This document shows positions 56,556 to 64,000 of a stretch of DNA of 64,000 nucleotides, piece after piece. A model generated the notes under the pieces. That model searched no databases and had not been told where the DNA came from. It saw only the letters and a program-made list of their open reading frames with translations. The DNA lies in assembly GCA_021847995.1 (NCBI GenBank), contig JAJZNE010000058.1:1-64000 (forward strand). The letters are read 5' to 3'. A program made the position numbers and the translations under genes. Positions within the stretch are counted from its first letter, which is position 1; every line of letters begins with the position of its first letter. This DNA comes from Pseudomonadota bacterium (GTDB lineage: Bacteria; Pseudomonadota; Alphaproteobacteria; Acetobacterales; Acetobacteraceae).

Positions 56556-58150
56556 CGGTCGGTCTCCGGGTTGGCCGGCGCTGTCGCGGCACCGCGGCGC
56601 GGCCGGGCAGGTACCAGCATGAAGGCGGGCACGTCGTCGCCGAATCCGATGACGGCGGCAGCCGGTTCCTCCTCGCGCCGCCGCTCGCCGCGCGGCGGTG
56701 CGCTCGGCCTGGGCGGCTCCGCGCGCGGCGGTGCGCTCGGCCTGGGCGGCTCCGCGCGCGGCGGTCTTGCCGGGCGCGGCGTCGCCGGCCTCGCATCAGT
56801 GGTCGCCTCCGCCCTCGGCGCGGGGCGCCTGGAGGACTTGGTGTCCTGCTTCGCCGCCGGCCGTGCAGCCCCGGCACGACCCCGGCCCCGTCCGCGTCGC
56901 CCCGATCCCTCGGCCCACACGACCGGGTCCAGCCCCTCGACCTGGATGCGTTCGATCGGGCTGCCGATCAGCTTCTCGATCGCCTCCACCGCCAGCCGGT
57001 CGTCCGGGGTCGCGAGCGTAAAGGCGCGCCCTTCCCGCCCGGCCCGCCCGGTGCGGCCGATGCGGTGGACGTAATCCTCGGCATGCACCGGCACGTCGAA
57101 GTTGAAGACATGCGAAAGCCCGCCGATGTCGAGGCCGCGTGCCGCCACGTCGCTGCAACAGAGCAGCCTGATCTCGCCGGCCTTGAACCGCTCCAGGGTC
57201 GCGAAGCGCACCGGCTGGGCCATGTCCCCGTGCAGGGCGCCGACGCTGAATTTGTGCCGGGTCAGCGATTTGTAGAGCACGTCAACGTCACGCTTGCGGT
57301 TGCAGAAGATCAGCGCGTTCTGCACATCCTCGCTGCGGATCAGTCGGCGCAGCGCCTCGCGCTTGTCCTGCTCGGCGACCAGGGTCAGTTTCTGGATGAT
57401 GGTGGTCGCGACGCTGGCCGAGCGCGTCACCGAAATCTGCTTCGGGTTGCGCAGGAATGCATCGGCGAGGCGGCTGATCTCCGGCGCCATCGTCGCGGAA
57501 AAGAACAGCGTCTGCCGGTTGGCCGGCAGCAGGCCGACGATCCGCTCGACATCGGGGATGAACCCCATGTCCAGCATCCGGTCCGCCTCGTCGATCACCA
57601 GCAGTTTCGCGTCGCTCAGCAGGATCGCCCCGCGCTCGAACATGTCGAGCAGGCGGCCCGGCGTCGCGATCAGGACATCGACGCCGCGGGTGAGCACGTC
57701 GCGCTGGTCCGACATGCTCTCGCCGCCGATAATGAGCGCATGCGACAGCCGCAGATACTTGCCGTACTGCACGAAATTCTCGGCGACCTGGAGGGCGAGC
57801 TCGCGCGTCGGCTCCAGGATCAGGCTGCGCGGCATGCGGGCGCGGGCGCGCGAGCCGGACAGGATATCCAGCATCGGCAATGTGAACCCGGCGGTCTTGC
57901 CGGTGCCGGTCTGGGCGACGCCGAGCACGTCGCGCCCCATCAGCACGACCGGAATCGCCTGTGCCTGAATCGGCGTCGGCGCACGATAGCCCTTCTCGGC
58001 AATCGCGCGCAGGATCGGCTCGGACAGGCCGAGCGCGGCGAACCCCTCGGCGGGCGGGTCGGCCTCCGGCCCGGATGGAAGAGCGGCAAACGCCTGCGGC
58101 TCCGCCGGGGCAGCCTCCGTGGTGTCAGGCAACGGGATCGTATCGGTCAA
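56552..58150 (-). CDS. DEAD-box RNA helicase (RhlE type)
   Basis: About 532 residues. Q-motif [14 protein letters not shown], Walker [13 protein letters not shown] in [16 protein letters not shown] in FFSATM, and [13 protein letters not shown]. The C-terminal tail is basic and Pro-rich, with a tandem 11-residue repeat ([11 protein letters not shown]). No ATG fits the N-terminus. TTG at 58150, giving (M)[11 protein letters not shown], has AGGGAAAG about 11 bases upstream and is my choice; the frame is open to a TTG at 58324. Confidence 0.88.
   Translation of the reverse strand: MTDTIPLPDTTEAAPAEPQAFAALPSGPEADPPAEGFAALGLSEPILRAIAEKGYRAPTPIQAQAIPVVLMGRDVLGVAQTGTGKTAGFTLPMLDILSGSRARARMPRSLILEPTRELALQVAENFVQYGKYLRLSHALIIGGESMSDQRDVLTRGVDVLIATPGRLLDMFERGAILLSDAKLLVIDEADRMLDMGFIPDVERIVGLLPANRQTLFFSATMAPEISRLADAFLRNPKQISVTRSASVATTIIQKLTLVAEQDKREALRRLIRSEDVQNALIFCNRKRDVDVLYKSLTRHKFSVGALHGDMAQPVRFATLERFKAGEIRLLCCSDVAARGLDIGGLSHVFNFDVPVHAEDYVHRIGRTGRAGREGRAFTLATPDDRLAVEAIEKLIGSPIERIQVEGLDPVVWAEGSGRRGRGRGRAGAARPAAKQDTKSSRRPAPRAEATTDARPATPRPARPPRAEPPRPSAPPRAEPPRPSAPPRGERRREEEPAAAVIGFGDDVPAFMLVPARPRRGAATAPANPETDR
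56698..56763. repeat. Two tandem 33-bp repeats inside the helicase tail
   Basis: A 33-base unit encoding [11 protein letters not shown] occurs twice in perfect tandem. In-frame, so length variation would change the tail without breaking the gene. Confidence 0.7.
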
Positions 58151-58345
58151 ATCGGGTGTGCTTTCCCTGCGGACCAGCGGCCGGGGCGCCACGACAGCGC
58201 ATCGGCCGCGCGCCTTGCCGGCGCGCCGCGCCGCCCATATCCTGAAATGCCGGGCGGGAGTCAAGGTTGGGCGGTGGTGCCGTTCGGCAGCCGCCGCGGC
58301 CGACCGTCCGCTGGCTTTCCGCAACCCGCTTGGGATGCTGCCGCC

Positions 58346-58804
58346 ATGATACCGAGATACATGCTCACTTCTCCGCTGCCGGCCGGTGCCGTCGCGCTCG
58401 GGACGCTGCTCGCGGCCCTGGCGGTGCCGGTGCCGGCACAGGCGTGGTGGCGCGGCGGTTTCTTTTTCGGCGGACCGGCCATCGTGCCGTTCTACTTTCC
58501 GCCCCCCGTGGTCTATGCCGCACCGCCGGTCTATGCCGCTCCACCGGCCTATTATCCGCCGCCCGCCTACTACCCGCCGCCCGCCTACGCGGCACCGCCC
58601 GCCTATGCGCCGCCGCCCGGCTACGCGCCCCCCGGCTATCCACCGTCCGGCTATCCACCGTCCGGCGCCGCCGCACCGCCGCCCGCCGCCGCGCCGTCAC
58701 CGCCTGTCACCTCAGCGCCGCTCGCCCCCCCCGCCGGCGGGACGACCGCGCCGGCCAGCGGGCTGCACGGTACCGCCACTCCCACCCCGCCGCTGTCCGG
58801 CTGA
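58346..58804 (+). CDS. Pro/Tyr-rich secreted or envelope protein
   Basis: 152 residues. A signal sequence (about 1-33, ending VPAQAWW) is followed by PAYYPPPAYYPPPAYAAPPA-type repeats and a Pro/Ala/Ser-rich tail. No enzymatic motif. Likely a structural or surface protein of low complexity; function unknown. It ends 5 bases before the GH15 start, so they may be co-transcribed. Weak ribosome site at 58346; another ATG is at 58361. Confidence 0.65.
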   Translation: MIPRYMLTSPLPAGAVALGTLLAALAVPVPAQAWWRGGFFFGGPAIVPFYFPPPVVYAAPPVYAAPPAYYPPPAYYPPPAYAAPPAYAPPPGYAPPGYPPSGYPPSGAAAPPPAAAPSPPVTSAPLAPPAGGTTAPASGLHGTATPTPPLSG

Positions 58805-58809
58805 CCGGC

Positions 58810-60633
58810 ATGGCGGAGGAGGATGGCTTTCTCGGCGCCGGTCCGGCGCCGATCGCCGATTATGCGCTGATCGGGGATTGCATCACCGCCGCCCTGGTCA
58901 GCCGCGCCGGCGCGATCGACTGGCTGTGCTGGCCGCGCTTCGACAGCCCGGCCTGCTTTGCCGCCCTGCTCGGCACGCCACACAACGGCACCTGGCGCAT
59001 CGCCCCGGACGACCCTGCCCCCCGCATCCGCCGCCGCTATCTCGACGGCTCGGTGGTGCTGGAGACGGTGTTCGAGACGGCGGAAGGGGAGGTTGCACTG
59101 ACCGACTTCATGCCGGTCGGCAATCACCTCTCCGCCGTCGTGCGGTTGCTGGAGGGGCGGCGCGGGCGCGTCGATATGCGCATGGCGCTGGCGCTGCGCT
59201 TCGACTACGGCGCCACCGTCCCCTGGATGACACGCCTGCCGGAAGGCGACGGACGGCTCGCCATCGCCGGACCGGACATGACCGTCCTGCGCACGCCGGT
59301 GCCGCTGGAGAGCGAGGGGTTCACCACCTCCGCCCACTTCACCGTCCATGAGGGCCAGACCATCCCGTTCGTGCTGGCGCATGGGCCGAGCCACCTGAAG
59401 CCGCCCAAACCGATCGATGCCCGCGCGGCGCTCGCCGAGACGCTGCGGTTCTGGACCCGCTGGTCGCGGCGCGGCAGCTATCGCGGCCGCCATCACGAGG
59501 CGGTGCAGCGCAGCCTGATCACGCTGAAGGCACTGACCTACCATCCCACCGGCGGCATCGTCGCCGCGCCCACCACCAGCCTGCCGGAGCAGCTCGGCGG
59601 GGAGCGCAACTGGGACTACCGCTTCTGCTGGCTGCGCGATGCCACGCTGACCCTGCTCGCCTTCATGCACGCCGGCTATTTCGAGGAAGCGCAGGCCTGG
59701 CGGGACTGGCTGCACCGCGCCGTGGCCGGCCGGCCCGACCAGATCCAGATCATGTATGGCCTCGGCGGCGAACGTCATCTGCGGGAGTGGGAGGCGGACT
59801 GGCTGCCCGGCTACCGCGGCGCCCGCCCGGTGCGGGTCGGCAACGCCGCGCACGCGCAGTTGCAGCTCGATGTCTATGGTGAGGTGATGGACGCCCTCCA
59901 TCACGCCCGGCAGGGCGGTCTCGCCGCGCCGCCGGCGAGCTGGGATCTCCAGCGCAGCCTGATCGAGCATCTGGAGCAGATTTGGCAGGATCCCGACGAG
60001 GGCATTTGGGAAACGCGGGGCGGGCGGCAGAAATTCACCCTCTCGCGCGTCATGGCCTGGGTCGCCTTCGACCGCGCCATCACCAGCGCCGAGAATTTCG
60101 GCCTGTCCGCTCCGCTCGACCAGTGGCGCCGGCTGCGGCGGGAGATGCACGAGACGATCTGCCGCGAAGGCGTCGATGCCGAGCGCAACTGCTTTACCCA
60201 GAGCTTCGGCTCGAAGGCGCTCGACGCCAGCACGTTGCTGATTCCGCTGGTCAATTTTCTCCCCCCCGACGACCCGCGCGTGCTTGCCACCGTCGCCGCC
60301 GTCGAACGCGGGCTGATGGCGGACGGCTTCGTCCTGCGCTATGACACGCGCACCGGGTCGGACGGGCTGCCGGCCGGTGAAGGCGCGTTCCTGGCATGCA
60401 GCTTCTGGCTCGCCGACAACTACGCCCTGCAGGGCCGGCAGAGGGAGGCGGAGGCGTTGTTCGAGCGTCTGCTCGCGCTGCGTAATGATGTCGGCCTGCT
60501 GGCCGAGGAATACGATCCGCGCCAGGGCTGCATGGTCGGCAATTTTCCGCAGGCATTCAGCCACGTGGCCCTGATCGGAACGGCGCTCGCGCTGCACGAC
60601 GGCGGCCCGATCGGCACCCGCGCCGCCAGCTGA
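58810..60633 (+). CDS. Glycoside hydrolase family 15 protein (glucoamylase/trehalase-like)
   Basis: 607 residues without a signal peptide. N-terminal domain: IADYALIGDCITAALVSRAG then IDWLCWPRFDSPACFAALLG. The catalytic (alpha/alpha)6 barrel has LPEQLGGERNWDYRFCWLRD, MYGLGGERHLREWEADWLPG and LLAEEYDPRQGCMVGNFPQA. Cytosolic GH15 proteins of this layout hydrolyse trehalose or alpha-glucans. Which of the two cannot be settled by eye. Confidence 0.9.
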   Translation: MAEEDGFLGAGPAPIADYALIGDCITAALVSRAGAIDWLCWPRFDSPACFAALLGTPHNGTWRIAPDDPAPRIRRRYLDGSVVLETVFETAEGEVALTDFMPVGNHLSAVVRLLEGRRGRVDMRMALALRFDYGATVPWMTRLPEGDGRLAIAGPDMTVLRTPVPLESEGFTTSAHFTVHEGQTIPFVLAHGPSHLKPPKPIDARAALAETLRFWTRWSRRGSYRGRHHEAVQRSLITLKALTYHPTGGIVAAPTTSLPEQLGGERNWDYRFCWLRDATLTLLAFMHAGYFEEAQAWRDWLHRAVAGRPDQIQIMYGLGGERHLREWEADWLPGYRGARPVRVGNAAHAQLQLDVYGEVMDALHHARQGGLAAPPASWDLQRSLIEHLEQIWQDPDEGIWETRGGRQKFTLSRVMAWVAFDRAITSAENFGLSAPLDQWRRLRREMHETICREGVDAERNCFTQSFGSKALDASTLLIPLVNFLPPDDPRVLATVAAVERGLMADGFVLRYDTRTGSDGLPAGEGAFLACSFWLADNYALQGRQREAEALFERLLALRNDVGLLAEEYDPRQGCMVGNFPQAFSHVALIGTALALHDGGPIGTRAAS

Positions 60634-60737
60634 AGCGGGCCGGACCCCTGCCCGTGGCGCAGGGCGGCCTTGTGCCGGCAGCCGGCATGTGCAAAAGCAC
60701 CACCATAACGACATCTCGCGCGGGGGAGACGGCCTGG

Positions 60738-61505
60738 GTGTCCGAACCCATCTTGCAAACCACCGGCTTGACAAAGGAATTCCGCGGTTTCGTCGCGGTC
60801 AACGGCGTCGATCTTTCGGTCGATTCCGGAACGATCCACGCGCTGATCGGCCCCAATGGCGCCGGCAAGACCACCTGCTTCAACCTGCTCACCAAATTCC
60901 TGCCCCCGACGCGCGGCACTATCCGCTTCAAGGGCCGCGACATCACCGGGCTCAAGCCGGCCGACGTGGCGCGGCTCGGCCTCGTGCGCAGCTTCCAGAT
61001 CTCGGCCGTGTTCGCCCATCTGACGGCGTTGCAGAACGTGCGCGTCGCGTTGCAGCGCGAGCGGGGCGGCAGCTTTGACTTCTGGCGCAGCGATACCGTG
61101 CTGGACCGCTACAACGGCCGCGCCCTCGATCTGCTGGACCAGGTCGGGCTGCACGAGTTCGCCGATGTGCCGGCCGGGCAGCTTGCCTATGGCCGCAAGC
61201 GGGCGCTGGAGATCGCCACCACGCTCGCCCTCGACCCCGAAATGCTGCTGCTCGACGAACCCACCGCCGGCATGGCGCATGCCGACGTGGACCGCATCGT
61301 CGCCCTGGTCAGCCGCATCCGCCAGGGCCGCACCATTCTGATGGTGGAGCACAACCTCTCGGTGGTCGAAGGGCTGTGCGACCGCATCACCGTGCTTACC
61401 CGCGGCCGCGTGCTGGCGGAGGGCGACTACGCCACCGTCTCCCGCAACCCCGACGTGATCGCCGCCTATCTTGGCAGCGAGGCAGGAGATGCGGCGCATG
61501 CCTGA
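60738..61505 (+). CDS. livG: Branched-chain amino-acid-type ABC ATPase, LivG family
   Basis: 255 residues. Walker A is GPNGAGKTTCFNLL, LAYGRKRALEIATTLAL replaces the usual signature as in LivG, and Walker B is LLLDEPTAGM. The stretch VRSFQISAVFAHLTALQNV is typical. The GTG at 60738 has GGGGGAG nine bases before it. It overlaps livF by 8 bases. The permeases are not in the window and may lie to the right. Confidence 0.9.
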   Translation: MSEPILQTTGLTKEFRGFVAVNGVDLSVDSGTIHALIGPNGAGKTTCFNLLTKFLPPTRGTIRFKGRDITGLKPADVARLGLVRSFQISAVFAHLTALQNVRVALQRERGGSFDFWRSDTVLDRYNGRALDLLDQVGLHEFADVPAGQLAYGRKRALEIATTLALDPEMLLLDEPTAGMAHADVDRIVALVSRIRQGRTILMVEHNLSVVEGLCDRITVLTRGRVLAEGDYATVSRNPDVIAAYLGSEAGDAAHA

Positions 61506-62241
61506 CGTCCCCCTGCCTGACGCACATGCGTCCGGTGGCACCGCGCCGATGCTCTGCGTGCGCGACCTCAACGCCTGGTATGGCGAGAGCCACATCCTGC
61601 AGGGCGTCGATTTCGACGTGGCCGAGGGCGAGGTGGTGACGCTGCTCGGCCGCAACGGCGCCGGCAAGACGACGACGCTGAAGTCGATCATCGGCCTGGT
61701 CGGCCGCCGCACCGGCAGCGTGCGGTTCCGCGACCGCGAGCTCGTCAATCTCCGCCCCGACGCGATCGCCCGTGCCGGCATCGCCTTTTGCCCGGAGGAG
61801 CGCGGCATCTTCGCCTCGCTCTCGGTGGCCGAGAATCTGGTGCTGCCGCCGGTGATCGCCCCCGGCGGCCTCGATGTGCCGACGCTGCACACGCTGTTTC
61901 CCAATCTCAGGGAACGGTCGCGCAGCCAGGGCACGCGCCTGTCGGGCGGCGAACAGCAGATGCTGGCGATCGCGCGCATCCTGCGCACCGGCGCGCGGCT
62001 GCTGATGCTGGACGAGCCGACGGAAGGGCTGGCGCCGGTGATCGTGCAGCAGATCGGCCGCACCATCCGCGAGATCAAGGCGCGCGGCTTCACCGTGCTG
62101 CTGGTCGAGCAGAATTTCCGCTTCGCCGCCACCGTCGCCGACCGCCATTACGTCATCGAGAACGGCCGCGTCGTCGATATGATCCGCAACGCGGAACTGG
62201 AGAGCAGCATGGGCAAGCTGCACGAATACCTGGGCGTCTGA
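61498..62241 (+). CDS. livF: Branched-chain amino-acid-type ABC ATPase, LivF family
   Basis: 247 residues. Walker A is GRNGAGKTTTLKSI, signature LSGGEQQMLAIARIL, Walker B LLMLDEPTEGLAP and switch VEQNFRFA. GIAFCPEERGIFASLSVAEN is typical of LivF. ATG at 61498 has GGAG nine bases upstream; 61489 is also possible. It acts with LivG. Confidence 0.92.
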   Translation: MPDVPLPDAHASGGTAPMLCVRDLNAWYGESHILQGVDFDVAEGEVVTLLGRNGAGKTTTLKSIIGLVGRRTGSVRFRDRELVNLRPDAIARAGIAFCPEERGIFASLSVAENLVLPPVIAPGGLDVPTLHTLFPNLRERSRSQGTRLSGGEQQMLAIARILRTGARLLMLDEPTEGLAPVIVQQIGRTIREIKARGFTVLLVEQNFRFAATVADRHYVIENGRVVDMIRNAELESSMGKLHEYLGV

Positions 62242-62274
62242 CACGCGCCGAAGGCACGAGAAGGGGAGGTTGGG

Positions 62275-63504
62275 ATGAACGTGACCCGCAGAGAGTTGAT
62301 CGCTGCCGCGGCGCAGGCGGCGGTCGCGGCTTCGGTGCCGCTGCGCCGGGCGGGCGCGCAGGCGCCGGTGATCCGGTTCGGCGTACTGAACGACCTTTCC
62401 GGACCGTACAAGGACATCGGCGGCCCACTGTCGGCCGCGGCGACGCGCCTCGCGATCAGCGATTTCGGCGCCGCGGCCAAGGGCATGACGGTCGAGATCC
62501 TGACCGCCGACCACCAGAACAAGCCGGATGTCGGCGCCGGCATCGCGCGCCAATGGTTCGACCGCGATGGCGTCGATGTCATCCTCGACGTGCCCAATTC
62601 CGGCGTCGCGCTCGCCGTCGCCGGGGTCGCGAAGGAGAAGAACAAGGTCTTCCTGCCGAGCAATCCCGGCACCTCCGACCTGACCGGCAAGCTGTGCAAT
62701 GCCAACACCATCCATTGGGCCTATGATACCTGGATGCTGGCGCACGCGACCGGCAGCGCGCTGGTCAGGAACGGCGGCAACGCCTGGTACTTCATCACCG
62801 CTGACTATGCGTTCGGCCATGCCCTGCAACGCGACACCAGCGAGTTCGTCACCGGTGCCGGCGGCAAGGTGCTGGGCGCCGCGCGCTACCCGTTCCCCGG
62901 CACCAGCGACTTCTCCGGCTTCCTGTTGCAGGCGCAATCCAGCGGCGCCAACGTCGTCGCGTTCGCCAATGCGGGCGCCGACACGATCAACTCCATCAAG
63001 CAGGCCAAGGAGTTCGGCCTGAAACAGACACTCGCCGGGCTGCTCGTGTTCATCTCCGACGTGCACAGCATGGGGCTGGAGACCGCGCAGGGGCTGGTGA
63101 TCTCCTCCTCGTTCTACTGGGATCTCAACGACCGCACGCGCGCCTTCTCCCAGCGCCTGTGGGCGATGGCGCCGAACGTGCGCGCCGGCATGGGCCAGGC
63201 GGGCTGCTACTCCGCGGCGCTCGCCTACCTCAAGGTGGCGCAGGCGATGGGCGTCGCTGCGGCGAAGCAGGACGGAGCGGCGACGGTCGCACGCATGAAG
63301 GCGATGCCGATCGACGATGACTGCTTCGGCACCGGCACCATCCGCGAGGATGGACGCAAGATCCATCCGGCCTACCTCTTCCAGGTGAAGAAGCCCGCGG
63401 AAAGCCGGCAGCCGTGGGACTACTACACGCTGCGCGCCACCATCCCGGCCGATGAAGCGTTCCGCCCGCTGAAGGACGGCGGCTGCCCGCTCGTGAAGAG
63501 CTGA
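62275..63504 (+). CDS. ABC substrate-binding protein, branched-chain amino-acid type (first of two)
   Basis: 409 residues. A twin-arginine-type signal (TRRELIAAAAQAAVAAS) is followed by the type I binding fold: FGVLNDLSGPYKDIGG, ILTADHQNKPDVGAGIARQW and HWAYDTWMLAHATGSALV. The ligand may be an amino acid, urea, amide or aromatic acid. GGGGAGG precedes the ATG. Its close paralogue starts 13 bases after the stop. Confidence 0.9.
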   Translation: MNVTRRELIAAAAQAAVAASVPLRRAGAQAPVIRFGVLNDLSGPYKDIGGPLSAAATRLAISDFGAAAKGMTVEILTADHQNKPDVGAGIARQWFDRDGVDVILDVPNSGVALAVAGVAKEKNKVFLPSNPGTSDLTGKLCNANTIHWAYDTWMLAHATGSALVRNGGNAWYFITADYAFGHALQRDTSEFVTGAGGKVLGAARYPFPGTSDFSGFLLQAQSSGANVVAFANAGADTINSIKQAKEFGLKQTLAGLLVFISDVHSMGLETAQGLVISSSFYWDLNDRTRAFSQRLWAMAPNVRAGMGQAGCYSAALAYLKVAQAMGVAAAKQDGAATVARMKAMPIDDDCFGTGTIREDGRKIHPAYLFQVKKPAESRQPWDYYTLRATIPADEAFRPLKDGGCPLVKS

Positions 63505-63516
63505 ATGGAGGACAGG

Positions 63517-64000
63517 ATGACTGCACGAATTTCCCGGCGCGCGGCGCTCGGCGGTGTGGCGGCAGCTGCGGTCCTCCCGTCCGTTCGCGCCCGCGCCCAG
63601 GGCGCGAAGATCCGCATCGGCGTGCTCAACGACCAATCCGGCCCGTACCGCAACACCGGTGGCCCGACCTCGGTCATCTGCTGCAAGCAGGCGGTGCAGG
63701 AGTTCGGCGCTCACGGGTTCGACATCGATGTCATCTACGCTGATCATCAGAACAAGCCTGATCTCGGCGCCGGGATCGCGCGGCAGTGGTACGACCGCGA
63801 CGGCGTGGACATGATCCTCGATGTCCCCACCTCCTCCGTCGGCCTCGCCGTCGGCGCGGTGGCGAAGGAGAAGGACAAAGCCTATCTCAACATCGGTGCC
63901 GCCACCGCCGACCTGACCGGCAAGCAGTGCGCGCCGTCGATCGTCCACTGGTCCTACGACACCTACATGCTGGCCAAATCGACCGGCGGCGCCACCGTCC
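63517..64000 (+). CDS. ABC substrate-binding protein, branched-chain amino-acid type (second, partial)
   Basis: 161 residues visible before the window ends. Signal SRRAALGGVAAAAVLPS, then IRIGVLNDQSGPYRNTGGPT, VIYADHQNKPDLGAGIARQW and HWSYDTYMLAKSTGGATV. Over the shared length it is very similar to the preceding gene, so a tandem duplication is likely. GGAGG precedes the ATG at 63517. Confidence 0.9.
   Translation, partial: MTARISRRAALGGVAAAAVLPSVRARAQGAKIRIGVLNDQSGPYRNTGGPTSVICCKQAVQEFGAHGFDIDVIYADHQNKPDLGAGIARQWYDRDGVDMILDVPTSSVGLAVGAVAKEKDKAYLNIGAATADLTGKQCAPSIVHWSYDTYMLAKSTGGATV

Overview
The window is about 70% GC. Its gene content is that of an alphaproteobacterium, most likely order Rhodospirillales, family Acetobacteraceae. 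The core blocks rpsF-rpsR-rplI and fabD-fabG-acpP-fabF-mltG lie back to back, and there is a short CxxC-ended class I ribonucleotide reductase. Many periplasmic-binding-protein transporters are also present. The taxonomic call is inference, because there is no rRNA gene in the window. I saw no tRNA, CRISPR array, integrase, transposase or prophage module.

Layout. 0-2.7 kb: type I secretion adaptor (cut by the window edge) and its ABC exporter. 2.9-7.9 kb: amidase/GNAT pair, ArsR-methyltransferase fusion overlapping a cation diffusion facilitator, PduO-type cobalamin adenosyltransferase, HD protein. 7.9-12.4 kb: SDR, large FAD/Fe-S D-2-hydroxyacid dehydrogenase, YfcG-type GST. 12.4-16.1 kb: sugar ABC transporter (binding protein, double ATPase, permease) with a promoter and operator-like repeat. 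16.1-18.6 kb: LysR divergent from wrbA-doxX, then a small zinc-ribbon membrane protein. 18.7-25.2 kb: five-gene dipeptide-type ABC operon and an XRE regulator. 25.3-27.0 kb: hyi-glxR (glyoxylate/hydroxypyruvate metabolism). 27.2-31.3 kb: secreted esterase, then csoR divergent from a copper P-type ATPase around a perfect CsoR-type operator.

31.4-35.6 kb: ABC-2 permease, Gldg and DUF4340 proteins plus NUDIX; no ATPase is adjacent, but an orphan one lies at 54.5 kb. 35.6-41.0 kb: PuuE-type deacetylase, AraD1/GguC protein, ketoglutarate-semialdehyde-type dehydrogenase (with a striking 22-bp inverted repeat between the last two), and a CocE hydrolase. 41.2-41.75 kb: a low-GC, probably acquired GIY-YIG-like gene. 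42-44.4 kb: creatininase and an orphan dipeptide-type binding protein. 44.5-50.7 kb: ribosomal proteins L9/S18/S6 divergent from the fatty-acid synthesis cluster and mltG. 50.8-54.5 kb: Gly/Trp-rich secreted protein with a good terminator, then nrdA and nrdB separated by a palindromic repeat and preceded by candidate NrdR boxes. 54.5-60.6 kb: orphan ABC ATPase, glutaryl-CoA dehydrogenase, DEAD-box helicase, Pro/Tyr-rich envelope protein, GH15 enzyme. 60.7-64 kb: livG-livF and two tandem branched-chain-type binding proteins, the second cut by the window end.

Together the genes describe a metabolically versatile, transporter-rich chromosome segment with housekeeping blocks. The least ordinary items are the low-GC GIY-YIG-like gene, the long inverted repeat at 37.6 kb, the split Gldg-type ABC system, the ArsR-methyltransferase/CDF pair, and the regulatory palindromes at csoR/copA, nrdA and wrbA. 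I did not find a clearly new multi-gene defence or biosynthetic system.
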